In this document: positions 1 to 10,399 of the stretch, piece by piece
Numbering within the stretch: position 1 is the stretch's first letter
Layout: each line of letters begins with the position of its first letter
Origin: Primulina eburnea
Taxonomy: Eukaryota; Streptophyta; Magnoliopsida; Lamiales; Gesneriaceae
DNA length: 64,000 nucleotides
NCBI RefSeq assembly: GCF_022965805.1
Contig: NC_133101.1
Span: 45,111,642 to 45,175,641 of the forward strand
Reading direction: 5' to 3'
The notes under the pieces: generated by a model
Told to the model about the DNA's origin: nothing
Database searches by the model: none
The model's input: only the letters and a program-made list of their open reading frames with translations
Translations under genes and position numbers: made by a program

Positions 1-9
1 AGTTGGAAA

Positions 10-1444
10 TTTTAAATGCAGTATTTTATCTGTTATTTGATTACGATTACTTTCAAAAGGTGTATTTTCAGCAGTACTGCATGCATGCATAATTTTAAGA
101 ATTTTGAAAAAATTGAGCTTGTCAAAAAATAAAATAAAATAAATTTTAAGTAGCATTTTTAAGTAGCAGTTGTTACAACATTATTTGGGACATATACATG
201 AAAATGCAAAAGAATAGTGACATGAAAAACAAATACTCAGGACAAATACATATGGATTAAAGCAAAACAATTGTAGTCAGAATGTGATCTCGACTTGTAA
301 TTAATTCAGCAATATTGGAAATATACTCGAAATTTATTTGCTTACAATAGACTATCACAAACAGTTCAGTCAAAACGATGACATAAATAATAGATTTTAG
401 GTTTTTGAGAACTTAGTGAGGGTAGTTACATGATTAATTAATTGTACATAAAGTTAAACAATAATATATCTATATAAAATTCAATATGCTATGACATGAA
501 GTATTGAAACATGACATTGAGATAACGTTTAGAAATATGTAGTGACTATTTCCGATTCTAAAATGAATACCATGGGCTAAATATATGGCTTTCACCATTT
601 AGTGTAGAACCTTTCCTCACGTACTCAGATGAGATTCCGTACAATTGATCATTTAAGAGCTAAATCACTTTACGGACAAAATCATGTTATTGAGACGAAC
701 CATATACCCGAGTTTAAACCATTTATTCATTTTACTCACATTTTGGGCTGAAGTAGTGTTTTCTAGTGGACTCGAATATGATACATGAATCGTTGTCCAG
801 GTTCCAATCATTCATTCATTCATTCATTTACATTAGTTGATTTATAACAAATCAAAGACCAGACAAATCCGACAATCAAATATACAGTACAATATGACTA
901 ACTACATTTACCAAATGCACAATGTGATGTAATATAAAAGTAATAGTTGATGGAACTTTATTGTAATTTCAGGCAAAATGCCAAAGGCTATTGATAACGT
1001 CCACTACTGGTTTTTTTAAAATATACTAGAAAGTATTTTTTTCCTTCCTATACTAATCGGCCGTAACATATTTATACATATATACATATTTTTGGCACCA
1101 TTTAAAAATAAATCAACCAACTATTTTTGAATAACTGTTTTTGAATATCCAAAAGAAAATGATTTCAAAACATGAAATTGTAAATTGTCAACCAAACCTA
1201 AATTTAACATTTTTAAAAATAACTTGACTCTAATATCCTACCAAAAACCTCTCAAAATCATCATAAGTTACAAAATCTTAAAAGTAACTCAAATCATTGA
1301 GCATAAGTCATAAACGTAAGTACAGAAAAACTGACGCTGGTCCTCGAGTTGTGTTCACCTTCAGTCGAACAAGAATGACCATCAAGTCTCTCATTACCAT
1401 CAACATCATGGTCACCTGCATCAATCACACCTAGTGAGTCTATT
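10..1444. repeat. Left copy of a ~1.4-kb tandem duplication (interrupted)
   Basis: This stretch aligns along its length with 10,078-13,980, apart from the solo LTR inserted there. The duplicated unit resumes at 10,024-10,077, after element 1, and the right copy starts at once, so the two copies are in direct tandem. The part from about 992 onward looks like the start of the LTR of element 4, because it matches 13,557 onward. The rest is flanking sequence of unknown origin. I see no gene in it. It includes a short ATTC microsatellite at 808-829. Many scattered substitutions separate the copies, so the duplication is older than element 1. Confidence 0.8.
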
Positions 1445-1958
1445 TGTGGGGACACCGATACTAATCAAGTTCTTAATCATCTTTGGGACTAATTAATCAA
1501 TTATATATAGGGTCTAATTTTTTTTTTTTTTTTAAATGCGGAACGTAGTGAAATTAAAACATATATACATATCAGTATATAAAATACAAGTCCTGTATTA
1601 CAACACATTTATTCAAACTAGGGTTTGACAACTACTATCAAGTGTTCAACCCTATCTCTAGTCCAAGTCCGGTGCCACCACTCTAATCACGATCTCTCTC
1701 TTCATCTTCTCGACCCTGAACCTGTCCCATCTGTTGTCAAGTACACATACAGACAAGACAACAGCCGGATAAACCGGTGAGAATATACTCCCAGTATAAA
1801 TCAACGAAACATGCAATCATATAAACAATATAAAGCATGTAATCAGGTAACACATATATGTAACAAAGTCTGAAACATAATCAATATCTAACTGTCGACC
1901 ATACTCGTAGCTACATCATTCAGACTAGACTCAATCCTAGTCTAGGGATCCCGGTTCC

Positions 1959-2280
1959 AGATGTTGGCATGCATATATCGACTAACAGTGATAGAAAAGA
2001 CTCCAGTTCTATCCACGCCGATATGGTATCGATCAACAGTAATAGAAAAGACTCCAGTTCTATCCACATCGATACGGTATCGATTACCAGTAATAGAGGA
2101 AGCTGTTATTCTATCCACATCAATATAGTACCGATTATCAGTAATAGAAGCAACTCTAATTCTATCCACATCGATATGACATCGATTAACAGTAATAGAA
2201 GAGCTACAAATCTATCCACATCGATACAATACTGCTTAACAGTAATAGAAAAAGCCACCATCCTATCCACATCGATAGCC
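1959..2280 (-). repeat. 51-bp tandem array in the element 1 3' LTR (same array at 8415-8736)
   Basis: Six imperfect copies of a unit containing TCTATCCACATCGATA and AACAGTAATAGAA recur every 50-51 bases (the TATCCAC motif starts at 2010, 2061, 2112, 2163, 2213 and 2264). The identical array in the 5' LTR lies at 8415-8736. Related arrays occur inverted in both LTRs of element 3. The array lies downstream of the TATA run in the sense of transcription, so it is probably in the transcribed part of the LTR. Confidence 0.9.
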
Positions 2281-3169
2281 AAACATCCAGTGACAAACTT
2301 TGGCACATCCGCCAATACACCATCTTATGACATCGTGCAATGTGCCCGTGGTGATCCCACCACTAACGGCACTTCTGTCATAAGATGACTCCTCTAATAC
2401 CTGCTATCTAAAGTCAAGAGAACAAGTATATAAATCAATCAATGCAAATATCAATGCAATAAAGTAAAGTATGTGATTTAGGGAAACCCAAGTCTAAAAC
2501 GACTCAAGTCCATCTCCCAATACCACATTGACTTATACCTTTCTTTCGTCGGTTCCTGGCTCAGTCGATATCCTGAACTCACAATCTGTCTGGTACTGAC
2601 AATATCAATAATCTCGTATCAATATACCAGTCAATTCCATAACAATCTGATCAATCTGGATTTAATTCAAAATTGACGGCATAACTGTACAATCTCAATA
2701 TTCCCGTCAATACAATATTACCAGATTATAGTTACAATCTATAACCCATATCCAATACATTCTATAATCAATCCATAATCCAAATCTGTCTGATATCAAC
2801 TGATTATAATCCGAAATTCATAACAATTCCATAATCAGTCTATTTCTTAATCTGACTTCGATTTTACGATGTCTAACATGTCAAGAACATCATATATGAA
2901 TCTTATTTAATTCTGACAATAGCATAATTTCAAAGCATGTCAAAACGTAGCAAAACTTACGTCAAAGTGTAGTCTACGTCGATAGGATCACATTACCGAA
3001 GTCGGATTATAATTCAGACGGACGGATTGATCACACGATTGAATTTAAGATCAATTTCCAAAACTTCTCTCGATTTCTCAATTCTTATTTCTGAGAGAAA
3101 TGAATTGCAATGTATATATATATACCCGTACATGCAATTGCCAAATGTCGAATTTTCCTTCTGCATGAC

Positions 3170-3440
3170 TCGCGCATATGCGCCACATCTTCCGCGCATA
3201 TGCGCGAGACCTACCGGATTCGGCCTCGGCAGCTCGCGCATATGCGCGACTCATTTCCGCGCATATGCGCGACACCCACTGGACCTTCCACGCATATGCG
3301 CGACATCACTCCGCGCATATGCGCCCACTTCTCTGGACGTCGCGTGCATGTGCGCAGCTTCTATTCGCGCATGTGCGCCAACTCCTCTGGACAATCCACG
3401 CATGCGCGCGAATACATGTCACGCATGTGCGCCGATGCTA
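3170..3440. repeat. Array of GCGCATATGCGC-like palindromes in the element 1 3' LTR (same array at 9626-9896)
   Basis: About ten copies of a short palindrome, consensus CGCGCATATGCGCGA with variants carrying CATGTG or CATGCG cores, are spaced 15-40 bases apart in an otherwise AT-rich LTR. The spacers are unrelated to each other apart from the phrase CTCTGGAC. The identical array in the 5' LTR lies at 9626-9896. In the transcription direction it sits just upstream of the TATA run, as expected of a U3 regulatory region. CpG is locally dense. Confidence 0.85.
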
Positions 3441-3562
3441 CTGTCCTCGCACATACACTTCACGTGTAATCTTATTTCATGTCTCGGTTAATCCTTTAAT
3501 AATCATATCAAATTATACATCAATAATTACAGATTACCAGGATTAAATTCTCGGGCATTACA

Positions 3563-3575
3563 TTTCTCCCCCCCT
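3563..3575 (-). other. Element 1 polypurine tract
   Basis: On the minus strand an AGGGGGGGAGAAA-type purine run directly abuts the 3' LTR. It is the expected primer site for second-strand synthesis. Confidence 0.85.
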
Positions 3576-3659
3576 AAGATACGATTTCGTCCTCGAAATC
3601 ACAGGTAATCAATCATATCCATAAGGAGTGTATATACAAAACTGTATAAGAAATTTATA

Positions 3660-3943
3660 TCAGTGAAACAATGCTGGGAATTCCTGTCTCATGTCAGATT
3701 CAGTCTCCCAAGTGGCTTCTTCAACACCATGACGAGTCCATTGAACTTTCACAAGTGGAATCGTCTTTGTTCTGAGCTGTTTTTCTTTACGATCGATAAT
3801 CCGAATCGGTTTCTCGACATAAGTCAATGTCTCATCCAGCTCAGTCTCGTCTAGTTGAATAACATGTGAATCATCAGGGAGATATTTCCGCAGCATCTAT
3901 ACATGCAAAACATCATGTATTCCAGATAATGAAGGCGGCAATG
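3660..3943 (-). pseudogene. Element 1 integrase tail and chromodomain, frameshifted
   Basis: Downstream of the frameshift near 3955, the minus strand encodes the rest of the integrase C-terminus and, after an internal TAG near 3898, a chromodomain-like tail. Readable pieces are MLRKYLPDDSHVIQ, then YVEKPIRIIDRKEKQLR, then IPLVKVQWTRHGVEEATWE. In chromoviruses this domain is thought to steer integration to chromatin bearing particular histone marks. Here it cannot be made as part of Pol without a frame correction. The polypurine tract follows within 100 bases. Confidence 0.85.
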
Positions 3944-6900
3944 CTAGTCGATAGGCACGATATCTATCTTCTCGAGAATTTCATACGGACCAACGTATCG
4001 TGGAGACAATTTTCCTTTCTTTCTAAATCGGACAACACCCCTGAAAGGTGAAATCTTCAGGAATACTCGGTCTCCTGCCTCAAGTACCAACGGTATACGT
4101 CGGAGGTTGGCATATTTGGCTTGTCTGTCCTGGGCTGCCTTCATTTTCTTCTGAATCAATTTCACTTTTTCAGTCATATCTCTGATCATATCAGGTCCAG
4201 TCTCAGGAACTTCAGAGATATCATCCCAGTAAAGAGGTGATCTGCATTTCTTTCCGTACAACGCCTCAAATGGTGCCATCTCAATACTTGTTTGATAGCT
4301 GTTGTTGTACGAAAATTCACAAAGTGGTAATGCATCTTGCCATCCAGTGCTAAAATCAAGCACTACAGCTCTGAGCATATCTTCCAATGTCTGTATCGTA
4401 CGCTCTGACTGTCCATCAGTCTGTGGATGATATGCGGTACTCAAATGTAACTTTGTACCGAGAGATTGCTGCAAACTCTGCCAAAAGTGCGATGTAAACC
4501 GAGGGTCACGGTCTGAAACAATCGACTTTTGTATATTCTGATCAACTCTCTGAGTCGCTTTAATTTTCAAAATCAGCTCCGGTTCCGCTTGAATAGTATA
4601 TAATTTTATTGGTCTATGATCTGTCTCAAATACTAATCTAGACAAACAGCAGTCTTCAATCAAATTCGAAATACCAATAGTCGATAAGGATAGTGCACAT
4701 ACCTTTCGACTTAGCGCATCTGCTGCTGCATTGGACTTCCCTGGATAGTATTTGATTTCACAATCAAAATCTTTCAATAAATCCAGCCATCTCCGCTGTC
4801 TCATATTCATCTCTGATTGCGAAAACAGATATTTCAAGCTTTTATGATCAGAATATATTTCGAATTTCTCACCGTACAGATAATGTCGCCATATCTTCAA
4901 GGCAAAGACCATGGCTGCCAATTCAAGACCATGAATTTGATATCGTAATTCATGAGATTTCAGCTGTCTCGAGGCATAAGCAATCACATGCCCCCGCTGC
5001 ATCAAAACACAACCCAATCCTCGGTGAGATGCATCACAATAAACAACAAATCCACCAGTGCCTGAAGGAATTGTCAACACAGGAGCACTGGTCAGTCTCT
5101 TTTTCAATTCCAGAAAACTGGATTCACAGTCTTCAGACCAATTAAACGGAGCATTCTTCTGAGTTAGCTGAGTAATTGGTTTGGCAATACTCGAAAAATC
5201 TTGAATAAAGCGTCGGTAATACCCTGCCAAACCCATAAAACTGCGAATTTCTGGTACAGACGTAGGTCTCGGCCAACTAATCACGGCTTCAACCTTACTA
5301 GGATCAACAGATATACCATCTCCTGATATAATGTGACCCAAAAACACTACCTGTTTCAACCAAAACTCGCATTTCGACAACTTAGCATACAGTTTCTCAG
5401 CTCTCAGAATTCTCAACACAGTCCTCAGATGATTAGCATGTTCAATCATATTCTTTGAATAAATCAATATATCATCAATGAATATGATAACAAAATCATT
5501 CAAGTATTTTTGAAAGACGCGGTTCATCAATCCCATAAATACCGCCGGGGCATTCGTCACACCAAAATGCATGACAATAAACTCATAGTGTCCATACCTG
5601 GTTCTGAATGCTGTCTTTGAGATATCCGAATCCCTGACTCTCAATTGATGGTATCCAGATCTCAAGTCGATCTTGGAATAAACAGATGAACCCTGCAACT
5701 GATCAAACAAATCATCAATCAGTGGCAACGGATATTTGTTCTTTATCGTTGCTTTGTTCAATTGCCTGTAGTCGATACAAAGTCTCATTGACCCGTCTTT
5801 CTTTCTCACGAACAGTACTGGAGCACCCCAAGGAGAAACACTCGGTCTGATATATCCCTTGGCCAGTAAATCCTCCAACTGTTCTTTCAACTCTTTCAAT
5901 TCGATTGGTGCCATCCGGTATGGAGCTCTCGAAATCGGAACTGTTCCTGGCATTAACTCTATGCTGAAGTCTATCTCTCGAATCGGAGGCAATCCAGGAA
6001 TCTCGTCTAGAAAGACATCAGCAAATTCACACACCACTGGCAAATCCGTCAATGATGGGCTCGATTTCAGTAAATCAACTGAATATACCAGGAATCCATC
6101 CGCTCCTTTCTGCAACAATCGAGTCATATTCATTGCAGATATCGAAGGAATTCTAGCACGAGAACCCTTACCATAAAATTTCCACTCTTCAGCCATCTCC
6201 GGTCTGAAGCGTACGATCTTGTGGAAACAATCAACTGTAGCTCTATACTTGGTTAACGTATCGATACCGATAATACAATCAAAATCAGATAAACCAAGCA
6301 CAATACAGTCTAACTCAATCGTATGCCCATCGTACTGCAGTCTACAAGATTTCACAGATTTCACTGATATCAAACCTGTTTCTAACGGCGAAGAGACAGA
6401 CACTACTGCAGACAATGACTTAACAGGTAACGCATGACTCAATTCAAATCTCTCAGAAATAAAAGTATGTGATGCACCAGTGTCAATCAGTACATATACA
6501 GGATAACCAGAAATAAAACAGTTACCTGCCACGACATCATCAGGTGCATCCTGTGCTTGCTCCTCAGTCAAAGCAAATAGTCGGGCCTGCTGTCTAGGAG
6601 GCTGGCTCGCTGTCTGGCCCCCTCCTGGCCTCTGCTGTGACAGAGTAGACGGTGCTGGCTGAAAGGAATGCACGGCAGAGGGTCGTCTCCCTGGCTGAGC
6701 AACTGATCCCGATGACTCAGCTGCCTGTGATCCCTGGGCACCTCTCTGTGGACACACTCGAGCAAAGTGTCCATGCTGCTTACAGATGCGGCAATTGCCG
6801 AACACTCCTCTGCACTGCTCTGTGGAATGCCTCCCTCCACAGGTGCTACAGTATGGTCCTGTATAATTCTGGCCCTGACTAGTCTGTCTAGAGCCACTCG

Positions 6901-7060
6901 AACTAGAGGAGCTACTCCCAGATTTCTTGAATTTCTTCCCTTTAGCCTTCAGGAAGTCTTTCTTCCCACTTCCACTACCATTTTCAAATCGAGGAAATGG
7001 TGGAGGCATCTGTGAACTCGGTGCTGAAGGCACAAACGAAGCCTCTTTCTGTCTTATCAA
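3944..7060 (-). pseudogene. pol: Element 1 gag C-terminus and pol, with integrase deletion
   Basis: A 1,038-residue open frame holds, in order, two CCHC zinc knuckles ([13 protein letters not shown] and [14 protein letters not shown], near residues 70-110), an aspartic protease ([12 protein letters not shown]), a complete reverse transcriptase (LCIDYRQLN; active-site FIDDILIYS), RNase H ([22 protein letters not shown]) and an integrase remnant. The integrase lacks its zinc-binding HHCC domain and the first catalytic Asp: the frame jumps from [10 protein letters not shown] straight to IVSDRDPRF near 4522, keeping frame. The second Asp and the Glu ([11 protein letters not shown]) and the GPY/F-type end ([12 protein letters not shown]) remain. 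There is no ATG after the upstream TGA, so this frame belongs to gag. A one-base shift near 3955 cuts it off from the chromodomain. Without a working integrase it should need help to insert. Confidence 0.92.
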
Positions 7061-7648
7061 TCAGGCTTCAGCTCCCTTAGCCCGGTTCAAGGCATCAGTG
7101 AAATTGTTTGGCCTTCTGGTATTCACCAGGGTAAAGATTTTAGGATTAAGACCATTTATGAACTGGTCTGCAACGGCCTCATCACTCCCAGCCACATGAG
7201 GGGCAAATCGGAGCAGAGTAGAGAACTTAGCCACATAATCCTCAATGTTTAACTGGCCTTGTTTCAAGTTTGCAAACTCGGCTCCCTTGTCCTTCCTATA
7301 TGAAACTGGAAAGAACCGTAGATAAAATTCAGTCTTAAACACATTCCAGGTAATGGCCGTACCTCGTAATTCCAAAGCCTGTTTTGTCGTATTCCACCAG
7401 TGTTTAGCAACGTCATGCATCTGGTGTCCGATCAGTTTCACCCTCTTTTCCTCAGTATACTCCAAAGAGTTAAACAGTGATTCAATGTCGTCCAACCAAC
7501 TTTCACATTCCACGGAATTCTCCGTTCCTTTCAAAGTCGGTGGATGGAATGACTGAAATCTTTTTAACAATTGCTCCATTGGAGTAGGGGTCACATCCAT
7601 GGGAGGATTCGAGGTACTACCCTGTTCCGGTACTCTTCTCGGAGGCAT
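7061..7648 (-). CDS. gag: Element 1 gag (N-terminal part), ending at an in-frame TGA
   Basis: This is the capsid part of the Ty3/gypsy Gag polyprotein, which forms the cytoplasmic particle in which reverse transcription occurs. The reading frame starts MPPRRVPEQ, the usual start for this lineage, and contains the retrotransposon gag domain between about residues 40 and 190 (motifs WLDDIESLF, KHWW, FYLRFFP and YVAKFSTLLRFAPH). It stops at TGA after AKGAEA, but the same frame continues directly into the zinc-knuckle and protease region, so gag and pol were one frame and the TGA is probably a nonsense mutation of a glycine codon. Programmed readthrough cannot be excluded from sequence alone. The leader between start and LTR carries the tRNA primer site. 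Confidence 0.9.
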   Translation of the reverse strand: MPPRRVPEQGSTSNPPMDVTPTPMEQLLKRFQSFHPPTLKGTENSVECESWLDDIESLFNSLEYTEEKRVKLIGHQMHDVAKHWWNTTKQALELRGTAITWNVFKTEFYLRFFPVSYRKDKGAEFANLKQGQLNIEDYVAKFSTLLRFAPHVAGSDEAVADQFINGLNPKIFTLVNTRRPNNFTDALNRAKGAEA

Positions 7649-7874
7649 ATCTGATAATCGAAGAGGTTAGTAATTCCAAATACCACTTACCCGTTTCAAT
7701 CCTCCTCGGATCATCTTACAGCTGATCCATTCCGAATAATACACAATACCATATCAAAATCAGATATTCAGGCAAATATGTATTAAAACAGGAATTCATG
7801 CTAGCATTCAAAAGCAGGAAAGAAAATCAATCTACCCCGCTCACTAGCTCCTATCTCAATCTAAGGGATCTATC

Positions 7875-7886
7875 GCTCTGATACCA
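7875..7886 (-). other. Element 1 primer-binding site (tRNA-iMet)
   Basis: On the minus strand this reads TGGTATCAGAGC, the standard complement of the 3' end of plant initiator methionine tRNA. It lies five bases inside the 5' LTR and fixes the orientation of the element. Confidence 0.9.
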
Positions 7887-7891
7887 CCTGT

Positions 7892-10018
7892 TGTGGGGAC
7901 CCGGATGCTAATCAAGTTCTTAATCATCTTTGGGACTAATTAATCAATTATAAACAGGGTCTAATTTTTTTTTTTTTTATTTTTTTTTAAAATGCGGAAC
8001 GTAGTGAAATTAAAACATATATACATATCAGTATATAAAATACAAGTCCTGTATTACAACACATTTATTCAAACTAGGGTTTGACAACTAATATCAAGTG
8101 TTCAACCCTATCTCTAGTCCAAGTCCGGTGCCACCACTCTAATCACGATCTCTCTCTTCATCTTCTCGACCCTGAACCTGTCCCATCTGTTGTCAAGTAC
8201 ACATACAGACAAGACAACAGCCGGATAAACCGGTGAGAATATACTCCCAGTATAAATCAACGAAACATGCAATCATATAAACAATATAAAGCATGTAATC
8301 AGGTAACACATATATGTAACAAAGTCTGAAACATAATCAATATCTAACTGTCGACCATACTCGTAGCTACATCATTCAGACTAGACTCAATCCTAGTCTA
8401 GGGATCCCGGTTCCAGATGTTGGCATGCATATATCGACTAACAGTGATAGAAAAGACTCCAGTTCTATCCACGCCGATATGGTATCGATCAACAGTAATA
8501 GAAAAGACTCCAGTTCTATCCACATCGATACGGTATCGATTACCAGTAATAGAGGAAGCTGTTATTCTATCCACATCAATATAGTACCGATTATCAGTAA
8601 TAGAAGCAACTCTAATTCTATCCACATCGATATGACATCGATTAACAGTAATAGAAGAGCTACAAATCTATCCACATCGATACAATACTGCTTAACAGTA
8701 ATAGAAAAAGCCACCATCCTATCCACATCGATAGCCAAACATCCAGTGACAAACTTTGGCACATCAGCCAATACACCATCTTATGACATCGTGCAATGTG
8801 CCCGTGGTGATCCCACCACTAACGGCACTTCTGTCATAAGATGACTCCTCTAATACCTGCTATCTAAAGTCAAGAGAACAAGTATATAAATCAATCAATG
8901 CAAATATCAATGCAATAAAGTAAAGTATGTGATTTAGGGAAACCCAAGTCTAAAACGACTCAAGTCCATCTCCCAATACCACATTGACTTATACCTTTCT
9001 TTCGTCGGTTCCTGGCTCAGTCGATATCCTGAACTCACAATCTGTCTGGTACTGACAATATCAATAATCTCGTATCAATATACCAGTCAATTCCATAACA
9101 ATCTGATCAATCTGGATTTAATTCAAAATTGACGGCATAACTGTACAATCTCAATATTCCCGTCAATACAATATTACCAGATTATAGTTACAATCTATAA
9201 CCCATATCCAATACATTCTATAATCAATCCATAATCCAAATCTGTCTGATATCAACTGATTATAATCCGAAATTCATAACAATTCCATAATCAGTCTATT
9301 TCTTAATCTGACTTCGATTTTACGATGTCTAACATGTCAAGAACATCATATATGAATCTTATTTAATTCTGACAATAGCATAATTTCAAAGCATGTCAAA
9401 ACGTAGCAAAACTTACGTCAAAGTGTAGTCTACGTCGATAGGATCACATTACCGAAGTCGGATTATAATTCAGACGGACGGATTGATCACACGATTGAAT
9501 TTAAGATCAATTTCCAAAACTTCTCTCGATTTCTCAATTCTTATTTCTGAGAGAAATGAATTGCAATGTATATATATATACCCGTACATGCAATTGCCAA
9601 ATGTCGAATTTTCCTTCTGCATGACTCGCGCATATGCGCCACATCTTCCGCGCATATGCGCGAGACCTACCGGATTCGGCCTCGGCAGCTCGCGCATATG
9701 CGCGACTCATTTCCGCGCATATGCGCGACACCCACTGGACCTTCCACGCATATGCGCGACATCACTCCGCGCATATGCGCCCACTTCTCTGGACGTCGCG
9801 TGCATGTGCGCAGCTTCTATTCGCGCATGTGCGCCAACTCCTCTGGACAATCCACGCATGCGCGCGAATACATGTCACGCATGTGCGCCGATGCTACTGT
9901 CCTCGCACATACACTTCACGTGTAATCTTATTTCATGTCTCGGTTAATCCTTTCATAATCATATCAAATTATACATCAATAATTACAGATTACCAGGATT
10001 AAATTCTCGGGCATTACA
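7892..10018 (-). repeat. Element 1 5' LTR
   Basis: This 2,127-bp LTR lies next to the primer-binding site, so it is the 5' LTR of the minus-strand element and would carry the active promoter. It is followed by the CTATT target duplication at 10019-10023. The T-rich run near 7965-7990 is longer than in the other LTR. Confidence 0.95.
9569..9580 (-). promoter_or_regulatory. Probable TATA box of the element 1 5' LTR
   Basis: The run TATATATATATA, preceded on the minus strand by GGG, is the only strong TATA-like element downstream of the palindrome array. Its copy in the 3' LTR is at 3113-3124. Its role is inferred from position only. Confidence 0.5.
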
Positions 10019-10399
10019 CTATTGACTTAGAAAACATTAACTATGATAACAAGTAATACATATACATTCACATGCAACTTTAAGTGCAGTATTTTATCTG
10101 TTATTTTATTACGATTATTTTTAAAAGGTGTATTTTTCAGCAGTATTTCATGCATGCATAATTTTAAGAATTTTCAAAAAATTCAGCTTGTCAAAAAATA
10201 AAATAAAATAAAATTTTAGTAGCATTTTAAAGTACCAATCGTTACAACATTATTCGGGACAAATATATTTAAATGTAAAAGAATAGTGACGTGAAAAAAC
10301 AAAAACTAAGGACAAATACATATGGATTAAAGCAAATAAATTGTAGTTAAAATTTGATCCCGACACGTAAATTAATTAAACAATATTGGAAACGTACTC

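Larger units (their letters stand above)
1445..3562 (-). repeat. Element 1 3' LTR
   Basis: This 2,118-bp LTR matches 7892-10018 almost base for base. Differences include the first few bases after TGTGGGGAC, the length of the T run near 1520, and single changes near 1630, 2309 and 3502. In the minus-strand direction it contains the palindrome array, then a TATA run, then a 51-bp tandem array, then a T-rich end. It starts TG and ends CA. Confidence 0.95.
1445..10018 (-). mobile_element. Element 1: Ty3/gypsy chromovirus LTR retrotransposon, nearly full length
   Basis: An 8.57-kb element with two nearly identical LTRs (TGTGGGGAC...GCATTACA) is flanked by the 5-bp target duplication CTATT at 1440-1444 and 10019-10023. 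The uninterrupted target can be read at 13,980 in the tandem copy. Read on the minus strand the order is 5' LTR, tRNA-iMet primer site, gag, protease, reverse transcriptase, RNase H, partial integrase, chromodomain, polypurine tract, 3' LTR. The order RT-RNase H-integrase and the C-terminal chromodomain place it among chromoviruses; it looks closest to the Tekay/Del group, which is inference. Only a handful of differences separate the LTRs, so insertion was recent. Its proteins are nevertheless defective: an in-frame TGA in gag-pol, an integrase deletion and a late frameshift. Confidence 0.95.

Noticed and set aside
1959..2280. Regularly spaced 51-bp repeats that could suggest a CRISPR array
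   Set aside because: The whole unit repeats with no unique spacers, there are no cas genes, and it lies in the LTR of a plant retrotransposon.
1942..2388. Open frames on both strands with a periodic DRxxxxSITxxRYxIDVDR-type peptide, repeated at 8398-8844 and in element 3
   Set aside because: They arise from the 51-bp LTR tandem array, whose unit is a multiple of three. Frames are open on both strands, which points to composition rather than coding. No domain, and located in LTRs.
3014..3546. Several overlapping frames with repeated RICA/HMR/YAR peptides in the palindrome array (also at 9470-10002, 14849-15388, 36759-37227)
   Set aside because: Translations of a GC-rich palindromic array in all frames. 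No start context, conservation or domain; a by-product of low stop-codon density.
5859..6437. Plus-strand frames opposite element 1 pol
   Set aside because: Exact shadows of the protease and reverse transcriptase coding strand; no TATA box or conservation of their own, unlike the copia antisense pair.
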